From assembly GCA_052145115.1 (NCBI GenBank), contig JBKQPG010000004.1, positions 1 to 64,000 of the forward strand: a stretch of 64,000 nucleotides of DNA. The letters run 5' to 3'. The notes under the pieces were generated by a model. The model saw only the letters and a list, made by a program, of their open reading frames with translations, did no database searches and was not told the origin of the DNA. Shown piece by piece: positions 1-8,955 of the stretch. The position numbers and the translations under genes are program-made. The stretch is from CAIVVT01 sp052145115 (GTDB lineage: Bacteria > Acidobacteriota > Terriglobia > Bryobacterales > Bryobacteraceae). Position 1 is the first letter of the stretch, and each line of letters opens with the position of its first letter.

Positions 1-136
1 GGCCGCAGCTACTTCGTTGCGCTCGGTCGCCGTCCTCGACGTACCGCCAAGTATGCCTGCGGGCGGCTCCCGTCGCGCGCCTCGTATCTGCAGCCCTCTC
101 ATCGCGCCTCGCTGCGATCGTGGTGCGACACCCGGG
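1..136. other. Window edge, no gene supported
   Basis: GC-rich sequence downstream of the DUF362 gene. No convincing start, ribosome site or protein family was recognised. The long plus-strand reading frame that begins here and runs through the next gene is an antisense shadow. Confidence 0.5.
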
Positions 137-1345
137 TTAAACCCAGCCTTCGCCGGGAAAGCTGCCGGGGCGGTGCTTGCGGAAGGGGTAGAGGGCGTCT
201 TTGATGGGCGTGCCGACGACCTCGATACGCCGCAGGTCGCGCGTTCCCAGGCCGCGCGCCTCGGCCAGCTCCAGGAAACTGTCACAGCGGTCGAACGGCG
301 GTTGGCCGCGCGTCGCCGCGGGGTCGTAGCCCATGACGGCGACGGCGACGGCGTCGGTGGAAACGGGGTTGAGGCCGGCGATCAGCACGCCCGGGGATCC
401 CATCTTCATGGTGCGGTCGATCCACGGACCCTCGCCGCCCAGCATCGTGACGATGCCATCGATGATGGTGAGATGGACGGGCAGCGCCGCACAGACGTCC
501 ACGAGGATGCGCGGCATGCGGTAGAACTGGTCGCGGGGAGTGGACGGGTCGAGTTCCTGCGGTGCGCTCTTGGAGGGCCCGCGATTGCCGGCGTGCATGA
601 CATCGCCACGGCCGCCGCGCGGATCCACCGACGGTTCGTCCTTGCCCGCGCCGTCGCCATAAATGGTGACCGGCGTTGCGCCGAACATGTTCTTCATCCC
701 GAGCGTGATACCGGCGGTGGCGTGCTCCTTCAGCTTGGCCATGGAAATGACCACGTCGCTCTCCGCCCAGGAATGATTGAAATCGAATCCCGGGAAGATG
801 TAGCCGCCGCGCGCAGCCATCAGGCGGTGATAACTCCGCCCGTGCCCCAGGAAGTTGGTGTTCTCCATTTCGACGTTGGGGGCGGCGTTCAAGATTTCGC
901 TCGGATCCCAGCCGGTGTCGAGCATGAATTCCTCGAGCGGGTCGCCGAGGGCAAAGCAACCCTCGAGTACACGGATGCGCTTGGCGCCGGCGGCAGCCAG
1001 GTGGCGGACGGTGGCGCTGATAACCGCCGGGTGGGTGAAGTGCGAGAGTTCCGAGGGAACGGTCCCCAAGCGCTGTCGCGCGCCGCCGGTCATGTTCACC
1101 TTCAGCGCGACGGTTTTGCCGGCGACGAGCCTCCCCAAGCCGCCCAGTTGATCGAACATGCGGCCCAGTGTGGGCGCCAGTTCCGCGCCGTAACTGCCAC
1201 ACCGGGCGATGCTGACGGGAGCCGATGGCGCGTGCGGATTGAAAACCACGGCTTTTCTCGAACAGGCCGGTACGACCAGCGCCGCGAGACCGGCGAGGGC
1301 CTGACGGCGGGAGAGAGTGGAACGCTGGCAGGGATGCTCAGGCAT
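137..1345 (-). CDS. DUF362 domain protein, Tat/lipoprotein exported
   Basis: Protein of 402 aa. Residues ~10-30 hold a twin-arginine segment (SRRQALAGLAAL) followed by a lipobox-like VVPAC, so it is probably exported and lipid-anchored. The body matches the DUF362 family: KVNMTGG near residue 80, then FTHPAVISATVRHLAAAGAKRIRVLEG, a stretch where an aspartate/histidine-rich core is expected, and KLKEHATAGITLGMKNMFG near residue 205. No ferredoxin-type Cys cluster is visible, so electron transfer is not supported. The ATG overlaps the end of the upstream gene by 8 bp, so it is translated as the last gene of a three-gene unit with a GH51 arabinofuranosidase. The biochemical role of the family is unclear; family assignment is fairly sure. 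Confidence 0.8.
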   Translation of the reverse strand: MPEHPCQRSTLSRRQALAGLAALVVPACSRKAVVFNPHAPSAPVSIARCGSYGAELAPTLGRMFDQLGGLGRLVAGKTVALKVNMTGGARQRLGTVPSELSHFTHPAVISATVRHLAAAGAKRIRVLEGCFALGDPLEEFMLDTGWDPSEILNAAPNVEMENTNFLGHGRSYHRLMAARGGYIFPGFDFNHSWAESDVVISMAKLKEHATAGITLGMKNMFGATPVTIYGDGAGKDEPSVDPRGGRGDVMHAGNRGPSKSAPQELDPSTPRDQFYRMPRILVDVCAALPVHLTIIDGIVTMLGGEGPWIDRTMKMGSPGVLIAGLNPVSTDAVAVAVMGYDPAATRGQPPFDRCDSFLELAEARGLGTRDLRRIEVVGTPIKDALYPFRKHRPGSFPGEGWV

Positions 1346-2621
1346 GCACGTATTCCAATTCTACGGCAACATATACCGAAATGTCAGGTAAAACTATTTC
1401 GGGACGCGCCGGATTGCCGGTCAGGGTCGCAGCCCGGGGCGAGGCGGAGCTGGGGTCGTGGAAGCGCGCCGACTTGACGGGACGGCTCACCTGCAGGACC
1501 ACCTCGTGGCCGGGAGACTCGCCGCCGTAGTTGACGATGTGGACGATGGCGGTGGCGAAGTCGGGCGAGGAGGCGGTGTGCGTATGGAGCAGACCGCCGT
1601 TGAACAGCCGGACGGGGTCGTAACGCTTGCTGGCGAGGAGATGAGCGTCGTTGGCCAGACCCCAGGGATCGTCGAAGGGGGCCCGCGCCAGCACCACGCG
1701 GCCCTGGCCCAGGGAGAAGATATCGAAGCGCGGATGGGGATGCTGGTTGACCGGTTTCAGGCCTGGGAAGCAGCGGGCGGCGGATGGGCCGGCCAGAACC
1801 AGGCCGCCGTCGCGGGCAAACGATTGCAGCAGGGCGGCCAGCTTAGGCTGGGGCGCGGCCTGGTCCAGATACAGCGCGGCGCGGCGGCGAGTGAAATCGG
1901 CAGGGCCGGCGGCGGGGGCATAGACGGGCCAGAAAGGCGCCTGCTGGCGCGCGGCCAGGAGCATGGTTTCGCCGGCGACGTATTCGTTGTCGCCGCTGAA
2001 GTCGGAGAGCATGATCAGCGGGGCGACGGCAGGCCAGGCCCGCCAGGCCGAGTGCGCCTCGAACCAGCGCGCCAGGTCCGCGAGCTTCTTCCAATCGCCG
2101 GCGGCGTGCGACCGGCCCGCGGCCAGTGAATAGGCAAGATCCGGCGGCAGCCACAGCGGCCTGCGCCCGCCGTAGGCGAACGCCTCGGCCAGCAACAGCT
2201 CCAGGTGCGCCTGGCGAACCGTGCGCGGGTCCTTGGGAGGATCCGAGCGCACCCACACGGTGCGCCCGGGGCCGCGCGAACGGGCATACAGATAGAGCCA
2301 GCCGTTGGCGTCAAGCCACGGCTCGCCGGTGGGACCGGCGGTCCCGTCGGCCACGCCTTTCCAGGAATAGGCCGGCCAGAAGCCGTCGCTGATGGCCAGG
2401 ACGTCAGCGGGTTGCGCCCAGTCGACCTGCTTCCACTCCCGCCAGGCCAGGGTGGGCGCCTGGAGGCCCGCGGCGCGCGCGGCCCGGACGAGCGCGGGGG
2501 GCGCAGTGGAGGTGAAGGCGATGGCATTGAAGGGCGTGTCGCGCAGCAGGCTCAACTGGCCGGGGCCCCATTGCACGGGCCATTCGATGGGGATCCACTC
2601 GGTGGGCGTAGGGTCGGTCAA
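1338..2621 (-). CDS. Hypothetical protein, middle gene of GH51 cassette
   Basis: Protein of 427 aa, not recognised. It has no clear signal peptide and no membrane segment. It is rich in Trp and Pro, with repeated Trp motifs (LAWREWKQVDW, ISDGFWPAYSWKG), and reads LMLSDFSGDNEYVAGE-like near residue 205 and HIVNYGGESPGHEVVLQVSRP near the C terminus. That C terminus resembles the beta-sandwich domain that closes some glycoside hydrolases. The start is a TTG that overlaps the upstream stop as TTGA, which suggests translational coupling to the arabinofuranosidase gene. Position between a GH51 enzyme and a DUF362 protein suggests a role in plant-polysaccharide use, but this is only context. Confidence 0.7.
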   Translation of the reverse strand: MTDPTPTEWIPIEWPVQWGPGQLSLLRDTPFNAIAFTSTAPPALVRAARAAGLQAPTLAWREWKQVDWAQPADVLAISDGFWPAYSWKGVADGTAGPTGEPWLDANGWLYLYARSRGPGRTVWVRSDPPKDPRTVRQAHLELLLAEAFAYGGRRPLWLPPDLAYSLAAGRSHAAGDWKKLADLARWFEAHSAWRAWPAVAPLIMLSDFSGDNEYVAGETMLLAARQQAPFWPVYAPAAGPADFTRRRAALYLDQAAPQPKLAALLQSFARDGGLVLAGPSAARCFPGLKPVNQHPHPRFDIFSLGQGRVVLARAPFDDPWGLANDAHLLASKRYDPVRLFNGGLLHTHTASSPDFATAIVHIVNYGGESPGHEVVLQVSRPVKSARFHDPSSASPRAATLTGNPARPEIVLPDISVYVAVELEYVHA

Positions 2622-4243
2622 AGCAGTTCAATCTCCAGCTTGGTCACGGAGGCGGGAGCGAACCGCACGACGAATTCCGGCCCGGACACGTTCAGAGACT
2701 GCTGGACCGGCTCGACGTTGCGCGGCGCGTCGAAGGTGTTGTGGGCGCGCAGGTCGGCGTGGCTGAGCACGGTGGCGTTCACTGATTTAGCAGACGCACC
2801 GCGCAGACGGATGGTTCGCTCCGCTGGCGCATCGTGGCGGGCGTGAACCAGAGTCAGCGTCAAGACCTTGTTCTTGAGGGACGCGGAGCCGCTCAGTTCG
2901 GGCAGCGCAGGCTGATTGGAGCTGAGGCGGGCTTCGGTGTCGATCACCGCGGGCACTTTGGCGCCGCCCTGGTGGGCCGCGTACATGGCGAAGACGTGGT
3001 AGTTGGGGGTCACGGTGAACTTGTCCTCGTAGGCCAGGAAAAGCCCGTGGAGGCAGTTGATCATCTGCGCCACGCAGGCCATGCCGACCTTCTCGGGATG
3101 CCGCTGGAAGGTGTCCAGCGTGAGTCCGGCGATCAGCGCGTCGCGCAGCGAGGACTGCTGGGCGAAGATATACGCCGGAGCCGGCTCGGTGCCGCCGTTG
3201 TGCCAGGCGCCCCACTCGTCGATGGCAAGCTTGACGTGGCGGCCGGGATCGTGGATCGCGAGCGCGCCCCAGTGGCGCTCGATCAGCGTCTCCATGCGAT
3301 TGGCCTTGGCCAGGAGCTCGTACCATTCAGCGGTGGTGAAGTCGATGGGCGACTTGCCGGCGGTGCCGCAGTAGTAGTGCAGCGCCCAACCCCAGACGCG
3401 GTCCACCAGGGCCGGATTTTTCGCCGCGAGCGAGCCGAAGAAACGATCGGTCCAGGCGATACTGTCGCCGGCAGCGCCCCCGTCCGGACCGGAGGCGATG
3501 AAGGCCAGCGGGACGCCCATGCCGGGGGTCCAGGCGGTGTAGCGGCGGAAGGCGGTCGAGTACTCTTCGGGCGTCATCTCCCCGCCGCAGCCCCAGCTTT
3601 CGTTGCCCACGCCCCACAGCCGGACATTGAAGGGATCGCGGTCGCCGCCCTGTTCCCTCAGGCGCGCCAGAGTGGTCGAGCCGGGGGGCGAATTGCAATA
3701 GTCGATCCACTCGTAGAAATCCCTGGCCGGCAGGCTGCGGACGTCGCCCGCGATGTAAGGCTCCGCGCCGCTGAGGCGGCAGAAGCGCACGAACTCCGAG
3801 GTGCCGAACCAATTTGGCTCGAAGCGCTGCGGGCCGCCGGCCTGTTGGGCGAGCCGCCCCACATCCATCCAAAAGCTGGTGCGCACGGGGCGGGCGGCGC
3901 GCGGGCCGACGCCATCGCGCCAATTATAGGAATCGGCGAAACAGCCTCCCGGCCAGCGGATCACCGGAGGGCGCAGCGGCTTCAGGGCGTCGATGAGGGC
4001 CTTGCGAATCCCGCCGACATTGGGAATGCGGCTGTCCTCGCCGACCCATACGCCGTCGTAGATCACGCCGCCCAGATGTTCGATGAAGTGGCCGTGCAAC
4101 AGGGGTGAAATCGCCACGCCCGGACGGGTTGGATCCAGGTCGACGAAGGCGCTGGCGGCTCGAGCCGACCGGGCGGCGAGTGCGCAGGCGGACGCACCGA
4201 GAGCCGAACTCAGGAATTTTCTGCGGAACACTCTGGACTCCAA
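2618..4243 (-). CDS. Alpha-L-arabinofuranosidase, GH51 family, Tat-exported
   Basis: Protein of 541 aa, expected to remove terminal arabinofuranosyl units from arabinan or arabinoxylan outside the cytoplasm. A Tat signal occupies ~1-29 (RRKFLSSALGASACALAARS). GH51 hallmarks follow: ISPLLHGHFIEHLGGVIYDG near residue 45, RWPGGCFADSYNWRDGVG near 95, the acid/base glutamate in GVGNESWGCGGEM near 212, and the nucleophile glutamate in LAIDEWGAWHNGG near 342. The C-terminal ~150 aa form the usual beta-sandwich. Length fits the family. It is the first gene of the unit running to 137, overlapping the next by 4 bp. Most family members are cytoplasmic, so export is notable. Both catalytic residues are present. 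Confidence 0.9.
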   Translation of the reverse strand: MESRVFRRKFLSSALGASACALAARSARAASAFVDLDPTRPGVAISPLLHGHFIEHLGGVIYDGVWVGEDSRIPNVGGIRKALIDALKPLRPPVIRWPGGCFADSYNWRDGVGPRAARPVRTSFWMDVGRLAQQAGGPQRFEPNWFGTSEFVRFCRLSGAEPYIAGDVRSLPARDFYEWIDYCNSPPGSTTLARLREQGGDRDPFNVRLWGVGNESWGCGGEMTPEEYSTAFRRYTAWTPGMGVPLAFIASGPDGGAAGDSIAWTDRFFGSLAAKNPALVDRVWGWALHYYCGTAGKSPIDFTTAEWYELLAKANRMETLIERHWGALAIHDPGRHVKLAIDEWGAWHNGGTEPAPAYIFAQQSSLRDALIAGLTLDTFQRHPEKVGMACVAQMINCLHGLFLAYEDKFTVTPNYHVFAMYAAHQGGAKVPAVIDTEARLSSNQPALPELSGSASLKNKVLTLTLVHARHDAPAERTIRLRGASAKSVNATVLSHADLRAHNTFDAPRNVEPVQQSLNVSGPEFVVRFAPASVTKLEIELL

Positions 4244-4342
4244 GAAGTTGAGTTCAGATTATCACAGCCGGATCACCGGAAAGGCAGCCGGGAAGCGTCC
4301 GCCGGCGCGGGCGCAACGGGGGAGAAAGCTCAGGCCACCGGT

Positions 4343-5377
4343 CTATTTGCCATCGAAGCCGGGCGCCAGCTTGATGGCCAGGTAATTGGCGACCTGCGCT
4401 TCGTCGCGGACGGCTTCCATGTAAGCCCCGCGCAACAACTGCTCCTTGCGCGTGCGCAACTCCTCGCGGATGCTCTGCTGCACGCGAGGGTCGTTGAGGT
4501 CGCGCTGCCCGGCCGGCTCGCGCTGGATGACTTTCAGGATGCGCCACACGCTGCCGGCGTGGATCGGGGCGGAGAACTGCCCGGGCGGCAGCGTGAGGAT
4601 CAATTTGCGAATCTCCGGGTCGGCCTTCTCGATCGCGGATTCTCCGATGAAGCCCATGTCGCCGCCGTTGGGCGCGCTTTCGGGATCCTCGGAGAAACTC
4701 TGCGCCAGCGTGGCGAAATCATCGCCCTGCTTGAGGCGCGCTTCCAGCATCTGGATCTTCTTGCGCGCCTGATCCTCGTTCTGCGCCTTGTCCCGCTTGA
4801 GGTTTTTCACGTCGGTGGAGGGCTGGGAGCTGACCATGATCTGGGCGATGCGGTAGTTGTTCTCGGGGTAGTTGAAGGCCGCCTTGTTGGCGTTGTAGAA
4901 ATCGCTGACGTCCTTGTCGGTGATGTTGATGCGGGACAGGACTTCCTTGTTGAGCAGCTTCTCGGTGCTCAGATCGCGGCGCAGCTTGCCCTTCAGCTCG
5001 TCGACGGTCATGGCGCGGTCGTTCAACTGCTTCTGAAACTCCTCCTGCGTGTAGGGAGCGCGGATTTCATTGAACTTGGTGTCGACCTCGGCCTCGGTGG
5101 CGATGAGCCCCAGTTTTTCGGCGCGCTGCAGCAACAGCTCTTCGTCGATCAATGCGTGCAGTACGGTCAGTTTCTGGATCTGCACCTGGTCGGCGTCGGG
5201 CTGTTTGGGAAACTGCCACTTGAGCTGGCGGTCGACGTCGGCGTAGGTGATGACGTGGCCGTTGACCGTCGCGGCGACGCTGGCGGGAGGGGTTTTCCTG
5301 CAGGCGGGCAGGAGCAGGAATGCGGCCAGCGCGCCGGAAATGAAGAGGATGGAGCGGACAGACATTGCCATTGTCAT
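4343..5377 (-). CDS. SurA/PrsA-type peptidyl-prolyl isomerase lipoprotein
   Basis: About 344 aa with the start chosen at position 5377, giving MTMAMSVRSILFISGALAAF, a signal peptide ending in the lipobox LLLPAC. A longer frame to 5524 would place the signal peptide internally and run into fabD, so it is rejected. After VNGHVITYADVDRQL comes an all-helical SurA-N-like chaperone region (residues ~45-190). A parvulin domain follows, recognised by ARLKQGDDFATLAQSFSED, GGDMGFIG and LPPGQFSAPIHAGSVWRILKV. It probably folds outer-membrane or secreted proteins from the outer leaflet of the inner membrane. The C-terminal helix carries RTRKEQLLRGAYMEAVRDEA. Transcribed after fabD with a 130-bp gap. Confidence 0.87.
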   Translation of the reverse strand: MTMAMSVRSILFISGALAAFLLLPACRKTPPASVAATVNGHVITYADVDRQLKWQFPKQPDADQVQIQKLTVLHALIDEELLLQRAEKLGLIATEAEVDTKFNEIRAPYTQEEFQKQLNDRAMTVDELKGKLRRDLSTEKLLNKEVLSRINITDKDVSDFYNANKAAFNYPENNYRIAQIMVSSQPSTDVKNLKRDKAQNEDQARKKIQMLEARLKQGDDFATLAQSFSEDPESAPNGGDMGFIGESAIEKADPEIRKLILTLPPGQFSAPIHAGSVWRILKVIQREPAGQRDLNDPRVQQSIREELRTRKEQLLRGAYMEAVRDEAQVANYLAIKLAPGFDGK

Positions 5378-5507
5378 TGTACTGGAGTGCGACTGCGGCG
5401 GTTGGGACCTCAGGTGACGGGATGCGGCGCGGCGCGACTCCGCCGCGCTCCCGGGAAAGGCTCCGCGGACAGGGGAAAGCAACCCGGCCGCGGCGCACGC
5501 GAACCCG

Positions 5508-6440
5508 TCAGGCAAGTAATTCACGGACCCTCTCCAGGCCGGCGGGCTCGCTGAACGACACCGCGCGCCGCGCCGGGTCGATGTTCTTCAGCAGTCCGCA
5601 AAGTACGGCGCCCGCGCCGACCTCGACGAAGCGCTCGGCGCCGGCCTCGATCAGCAGGCGCATTGAATTCGTCCACAGGACGCTGCCCGGCACCTGGTGA
5701 TAGAGCCCCTCGCGCGCTTCGACGCCGGTGCTGATGGAGCGCGCCTGCCAGTTGTTAATCAGCGGGATCTCGAGATTGGCGAACTCGGTGGCGTCCAGAT
5801 CGGCCTTCAGGCGGCGCTGCGCGGGTTCCATGAGAGGGCAATGAAAAGGAGCGCTCACCGGCAGCAGCACGGCGCGCCTGGCGCCCGCCGCCTTGGCCAG
5901 TTCCACGGCCCGCCGCACGGCGCCGGCGTGGCCGGCGATGACGATCTGATCGGGAGAGTTGAAATTGGCGGCGCTGACGACCTCGCCGTGGGCGGCGTCC
6001 GTCAACACGCCTTCCAGTTTCTCGGCCGGCAAACGCAGCAGGGCGGCCATCGCGCCGACACCCGAAGGCACGGCTTCCTGCATGTAGCGGCCGCGGCTGC
6101 GCACCAGGCGCAGGGCGGCGGCGAATTCGAGCGCGCCCGCGGCCACCAGGGCCGAATACTCGCCCAGGCTGTGGCCGGCCACGTAGTCGGGCCGGAAGCC
6201 TTGTTCCCGCAGCACGCTCCAGGCGGCGATGGAGACCGTCAGCAGCGCCGGCTGGGTATTCTCGGTCAGTCTGAGTTGATCCTCCGGTCCCTCGAAGCAC
6301 AGGCGCGAAATCGGAAAACCGAGCACGTAGTCGGCCTCGTCGAAAACGGCCCGCGCCGCGGCGTGGCTTTCAGCCAGCGCCTTGCCCATGCCAGGGGCCT
6401 GCGAGCCCTGGCCCGGGAAAAGGAATGCAATTGGGGACAT
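5508..6440 (-). CDS. fabD: Malonyl-CoA:ACP transacylase FabD
   Basis: Protein of 310 aa with the start at 6440 (MSPIAFLFPGQGSQ), the usual length for FabD; an upstream extension to 6833 is non-homologous and overlaps the sigma-factor gene. The enzyme loads malonate from malonyl-CoA onto acyl carrier protein in fatty acid synthesis. Visible motifs are GQGSQAPGMGK near residue 10, the nucleophile serine in GHSLGEYSALVAAG near 90, and the catalytic histidine in SAPFHCPLM near 200. The rest of the fab cluster is not in the window; the neighbour downstream encodes a foldase. It is transcribed divergently from the ECF sigma gene. Confidence 0.94.
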   Translation of the reverse strand: MSPIAFLFPGQGSQAPGMGKALAESHAAARAVFDEADYVLGFPISRLCFEGPEDQLRLTENTQPALLTVSIAAWSVLREQGFRPDYVAGHSLGEYSALVAAGALEFAAALRLVRSRGRYMQEAVPSGVGAMAALLRLPAEKLEGVLTDAAHGEVVSAANFNSPDQIVIAGHAGAVRRAVELAKAAGARRAVLLPVSAPFHCPLMEPAQRRLKADLDATEFANLEIPLINNWQARSISTGVEAREGLYHQVPGSVLWTNSMRLLIEAGAERFVEVGAGAVLCGLLKNIDPARRAVSFSEPAGLERVRELLA

Positions 6441-6729
6441 GGGAATCTTTATTGTACGCCGCGCTCGGCAGGCGCCCAAGTTGATGCGCGGCCCAGGCGG
6501 GGGCGTGGGGACAATTGCCGCGACGGGGGTAACCCGGGCCGGTTGGGAAGCACCTACTCCGACGGATGGTGGGCTGAGCCGCCGAGCACGCCGCCGGCGC
6601 AGGGGGGTGCGGGGGTGTGGATTCAGCGCTGCGTCGCGAGCTGGCGGACGCGGCCCGTCGTATTTTCCGTAGCGGCATGGAAAACGCCGCCGGAGGGGGA
6701 ACTTTTGGCGCCTGAAACGCAATGCAAGA
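6441..6729. other. Divergent intergenic region, fabD / ECF sigma operon
   Basis: 289 bp without a supported gene. It must hold both promoters. On the plus strand GGGGGAACTTTT at 6696-6706 resembles the GGAAC -35 element used by ECF sigma factors. It lies only ~27 bp before the sigma gene start, so an autoregulated, nearly leaderless transcript is possible but unproven. Confidence 0.4.
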
Positions 6730-7290
6730 GTGAGCGCCTTGAAGCAACTGAGTGACGAGGAATTGTACCGGCTGATGCGCGGGGGCGAGCAACTCGCATT
6801 CGCGGAATTATATGAACGGCGCCGGCCGGCCATCTACCGCTATGCGCTGCACATGTCGGGCAGCCGCGCGGCGGGCGAGGATATCGCAACGGAAGTGTTC
6901 GTGCGGCTGATGGGGCCGCGGGCGGGGTTCGATGCGCGGCGCGGGTCGCTGGAAGCCTATTTGTACGGCGTGGCCCGCAACCTGGCCCGCACGGCGCGGC
7001 GCGTGGGGCGCGTCGAGGAATTGAAGGACCAGCCGATCGAGCACGATGTCGTCGGCGGTCTGATCAAACAGGAAATGGTGGCCGCGTTGTATGCCGCCCT
7101 GGATGCGCTGCCGGAAAGGTATCGCGACGTGATCGCATTGTGCGATCTCGAGGAGCGCAGTTACGAAGAGGCGGCGGGGCTGCTGGGATGTCCGGTGGGA
7201 ACGGTGCGGTCGCGGTTGCATCGCGCCCGCATGTTCTTGGCGGCGAGAATGAAGCCCGTGGGCTGCGCCTCGGAGGTGGCGGCGAGATGA
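6730..7290 (+). CDS. ECF-type RNA polymerase sigma factor
   Basis: Protein of 186 aa, the normal size for an extracytoplasmic-function sigma factor. Region 2 covers ~5-75: LSDEELYRLMRGGEQLAFAE, then YRYALHMSGSRAAGEDIATEVFVRL. A linker with EAYLYGVARNLARTARR follows. Region 4 covers ~115-172: LDALPERYRDVIALCDLEER, then SYEEAAGLLGCPVGTVRSRL, whose helix-turn-helix contacts the -35 element. The start is a GTG; no strong ribosome site precedes it. The stop overlaps the next gene's start as ATGA, tying it to its anti-sigma factor. Confidence 0.93.
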   Translation: MSALKQLSDEELYRLMRGGEQLAFAELYERRRPAIYRYALHMSGSRAAGEDIATEVFVRLMGPRAGFDARRGSLEAYLYGVARNLARTARRVGRVEELKDQPIEHDVVGGLIKQEMVAALYAALDALPERYRDVIALCDLEERSYEEAAGLLGCPVGTVRSRLHRARMFLAARMKPVGCASEVAAR

Positions 7291-7916
7291 GCGCGATGAA
7301 CTGCCGGGCATGGGCTGCTGAACTTGTGGAGTGCGCGCGGGCCGGCGTAGCGCCGCGGCGGGAGCTGCAGCAGCACCTGCGGGACTGCCCGGCGTGCGCG
7401 GCGCGAGCGGCGGGCGAACGGATTCTGGAGGCGTACCTTCACGCCGCGCGGGAAGCCGCGGCCGCCGGTCAGCCGGCGCAGGCGGAACGCGAGCGGATCA
7501 TGCAACAGTTCGCCCGCATGCATCGGCGCACGCGGTATCCGGTCCTGCGCTGGGCGCTGGCCGCCGCGGCGGCGCTCGTTCTGACGGTGGCCGTGGGAGC
7601 GGTGTGGAACGGCAGGTGGGGCGCGCTTCCATGGGCCCGGACGGCGGGCACTTCCGCGGGGATCGGCGCGGGGGCCGAGATAGCCGAGGCCGAGGCGCCG
7701 GAAGCCGGCGAGGGCTTCGTGGCCGTGCCGTACGCGCCGCCCCTGGCGCAGGGAGAGTTTGTGAGGATCGTCCGTGCCGAGCTGGGTCCGGTGGAGCTGG
7801 CCCGGATGGGCGTTCTGGTCGACGTTGGAGAGGCTGGCGAAATCCCGGCCGACGTGGTCATCGGCGAGGATGGATTTCCGCGGGCGGTGCGAGTTTTGGA
7901 CGATAGTCAATTCTAG
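7287..7916 (+). CDS. Anti-sigma factor, zinc-binding N-terminus
   Basis: Protein of 209 aa. The N-terminal ~45 residues (MSAMNCRAWAAEL, then LQQHLRDCPACAARAAGER) contain the HxxxCxxC signature of the ZAS-type anti-sigma domain that sequesters the cognate sigma factor at the membrane. A single transmembrane segment follows at ~90-112 (VLRWALAAAAALVLTVAVGA), leaving ~95 residues outside the cytoplasm. The start at 7287 overlaps the sigma stop (ATGA); the longer upstream frame is an antisense-like extension through the sigma gene. The outer domain ends with DVVIGEDGFPRAVRVL, similar to TonB-like periplasmic tails, but it is not otherwise recognised. Confidence 0.85.
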   Translation: MSAMNCRAWAAELVECARAGVAPRRELQQHLRDCPACAARAAGERILEAYLHAAREAAAAGQPAQAERERIMQQFARMHRRTRYPVLRWALAAAAALVLTVAVGAVWNGRWGALPWARTAGTSAGIGAGAEIAEAEAPEAGEGFVAVPYAPPLAQGEFVRIVRAELGPVELARMGVLVDVGEAGEIPADVVIGEDGFPRAVRVLDDSQF

Positions 7917-7939
7917 AAATCGGTGGAAAGGAATTCACG

Positions 7940-8728
7940 ATGAAAAAGGCAGTTCAATTCGGTTTATTCCTGCTGCTGGCGGCAGGAGTGGCGGTGGCGC
8001 AAGGGCCGGGGCCGGGCGGGCGGCATCCAGGCGCATACGGGCCCGGCGGCAACGAGGGTTTCGGCATGCTGTTCGCGGGCCCGGGCTCCCGGACGCCCGT
8101 GACCGGCGCGCCGTATTCGGCAGTGCAAGTGACGCAGTTCCAGCAGACCCTGGAAGGCGGGAATCAAGTCTCGCGGCAGGTGCAGACGAAGGTCTACCGC
8201 GATAGCCAGGGCCGCGTCCGGACGGAGCGGACGGCCTCAGCCGGGGCTCCCGGCGGGCCGGCGGCCGGAACCACGATCTCCATTTTCGACCCTGTGGCCG
8301 GGAACTCATACGTGCTCAATCCGCAGAAGATGTCGGCCTCCAGCATGACGCTTCCACCCGCGCGGCAGGGTAAGGACGCGGCCGCCGTCAGACCGCACGG
8401 CCGGGGCCCGGGACCGAATGCGGCGAATGCGACGCCGGAGGACCTCGGCACGCAAACGATCAACGGATTGGCCGCGACGGGCACACGCACGACCAGGACC
8501 ATCCCGGCCGGCGCCTTCGGAAACGCGCAGCCCATCCAGATCGTTCGCGAAGTGTGGGTTTCAACCGATCTGAAGGTTCCGTTGACGATCAAGAGCTCGG
8601 ATCCGCGTTTCGGCACCACCCTCACCCAGTTGACCAACGTCGTCCAGGGCGAGCCGGACGCTGCGTTGTTCCAGGTTCCGGCGGGTTACACGGTCACACA
8701 GCGGACCAGGCCGGGGCGCCAGCAGTAG
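7940..8728 (+). CDS. Secreted protein of ECF-sigma cassette
   Basis: Protein of 262 aa with a clear signal peptide (MKKAVQFGLFLLLAAGVAVA, cleaved near AQG). A Gly/Pro-rich linker follows, then one globular domain with QVQTKVYRDSQGRVRTERT, FDPVAGNSYVLNP and REVWVSTDLKVPLTIKSSDP. This matches a type of acidobacterial secreted protein often encoded after ECF sigma factors; I know no assigned biochemical function. A good ribosome site (AAAGGAATT) lies before the ATG. It lies 23 bp after the anti-sigma gene, so the three genes are probably one operon and this protein could be the stress-responsive output or the signal sensed. Confidence 0.75.
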   Translation: MKKAVQFGLFLLLAAGVAVAQGPGPGGRHPGAYGPGGNEGFGMLFAGPGSRTPVTGAPYSAVQVTQFQQTLEGGNQVSRQVQTKVYRDSQGRVRTERTASAGAPGGPAAGTTISIFDPVAGNSYVLNPQKMSASSMTLPPARQGKDAAAVRPHGRGPGPNAANATPEDLGTQTINGLAATGTRTTRTIPAGAFGNAQPIQIVREVWVSTDLKVPLTIKSSDPRFGTTLTQLTNVVQGEPDAALFQVPAGYTVTQRTRPGRQQ

Positions 8729-8760
8729 CGGCCGGCAGCATTAGCCGATTGACAGGCGTT

Positions 8761-8790
8761 GGGGATCCGCCCGGGGCGCGGCGGATCCCC
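8761..8790 (+). terminator. Strong hairpin after the ECF operon
   Basis: GGGGATCCGCC at 8761-8771 pairs perfectly with GGCGGATCCCC at 8780-8790, an 11-bp stem with an 8-nt loop, 32 bp after the stop of the secreted-protein gene. No T-tract follows, so it may end transcription weakly or protect the 3' end. Confidence 0.55.
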
Positions 8791-8955
8791 GGCGGCCGCG
8801 CGCTGCGCCCCGCTGATCGCAAACAATACCACGCCGGTCTGTTTCATGGCCGCGAGCAGTACCAGGCCGCATTGACTTACGCCCATTCCTGGAGTTGACT
8901 AGAAATTGGAGTGGGGTGCCTGAGCCCGGGTCAAGGCGGGCGTGGGTTACACGGC

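Noticed and set aside
5378..5524. N-terminal extension of the foldase gene
   Set aside because: It would bury the signal peptide 50 residues inside the protein and overlap fabD.
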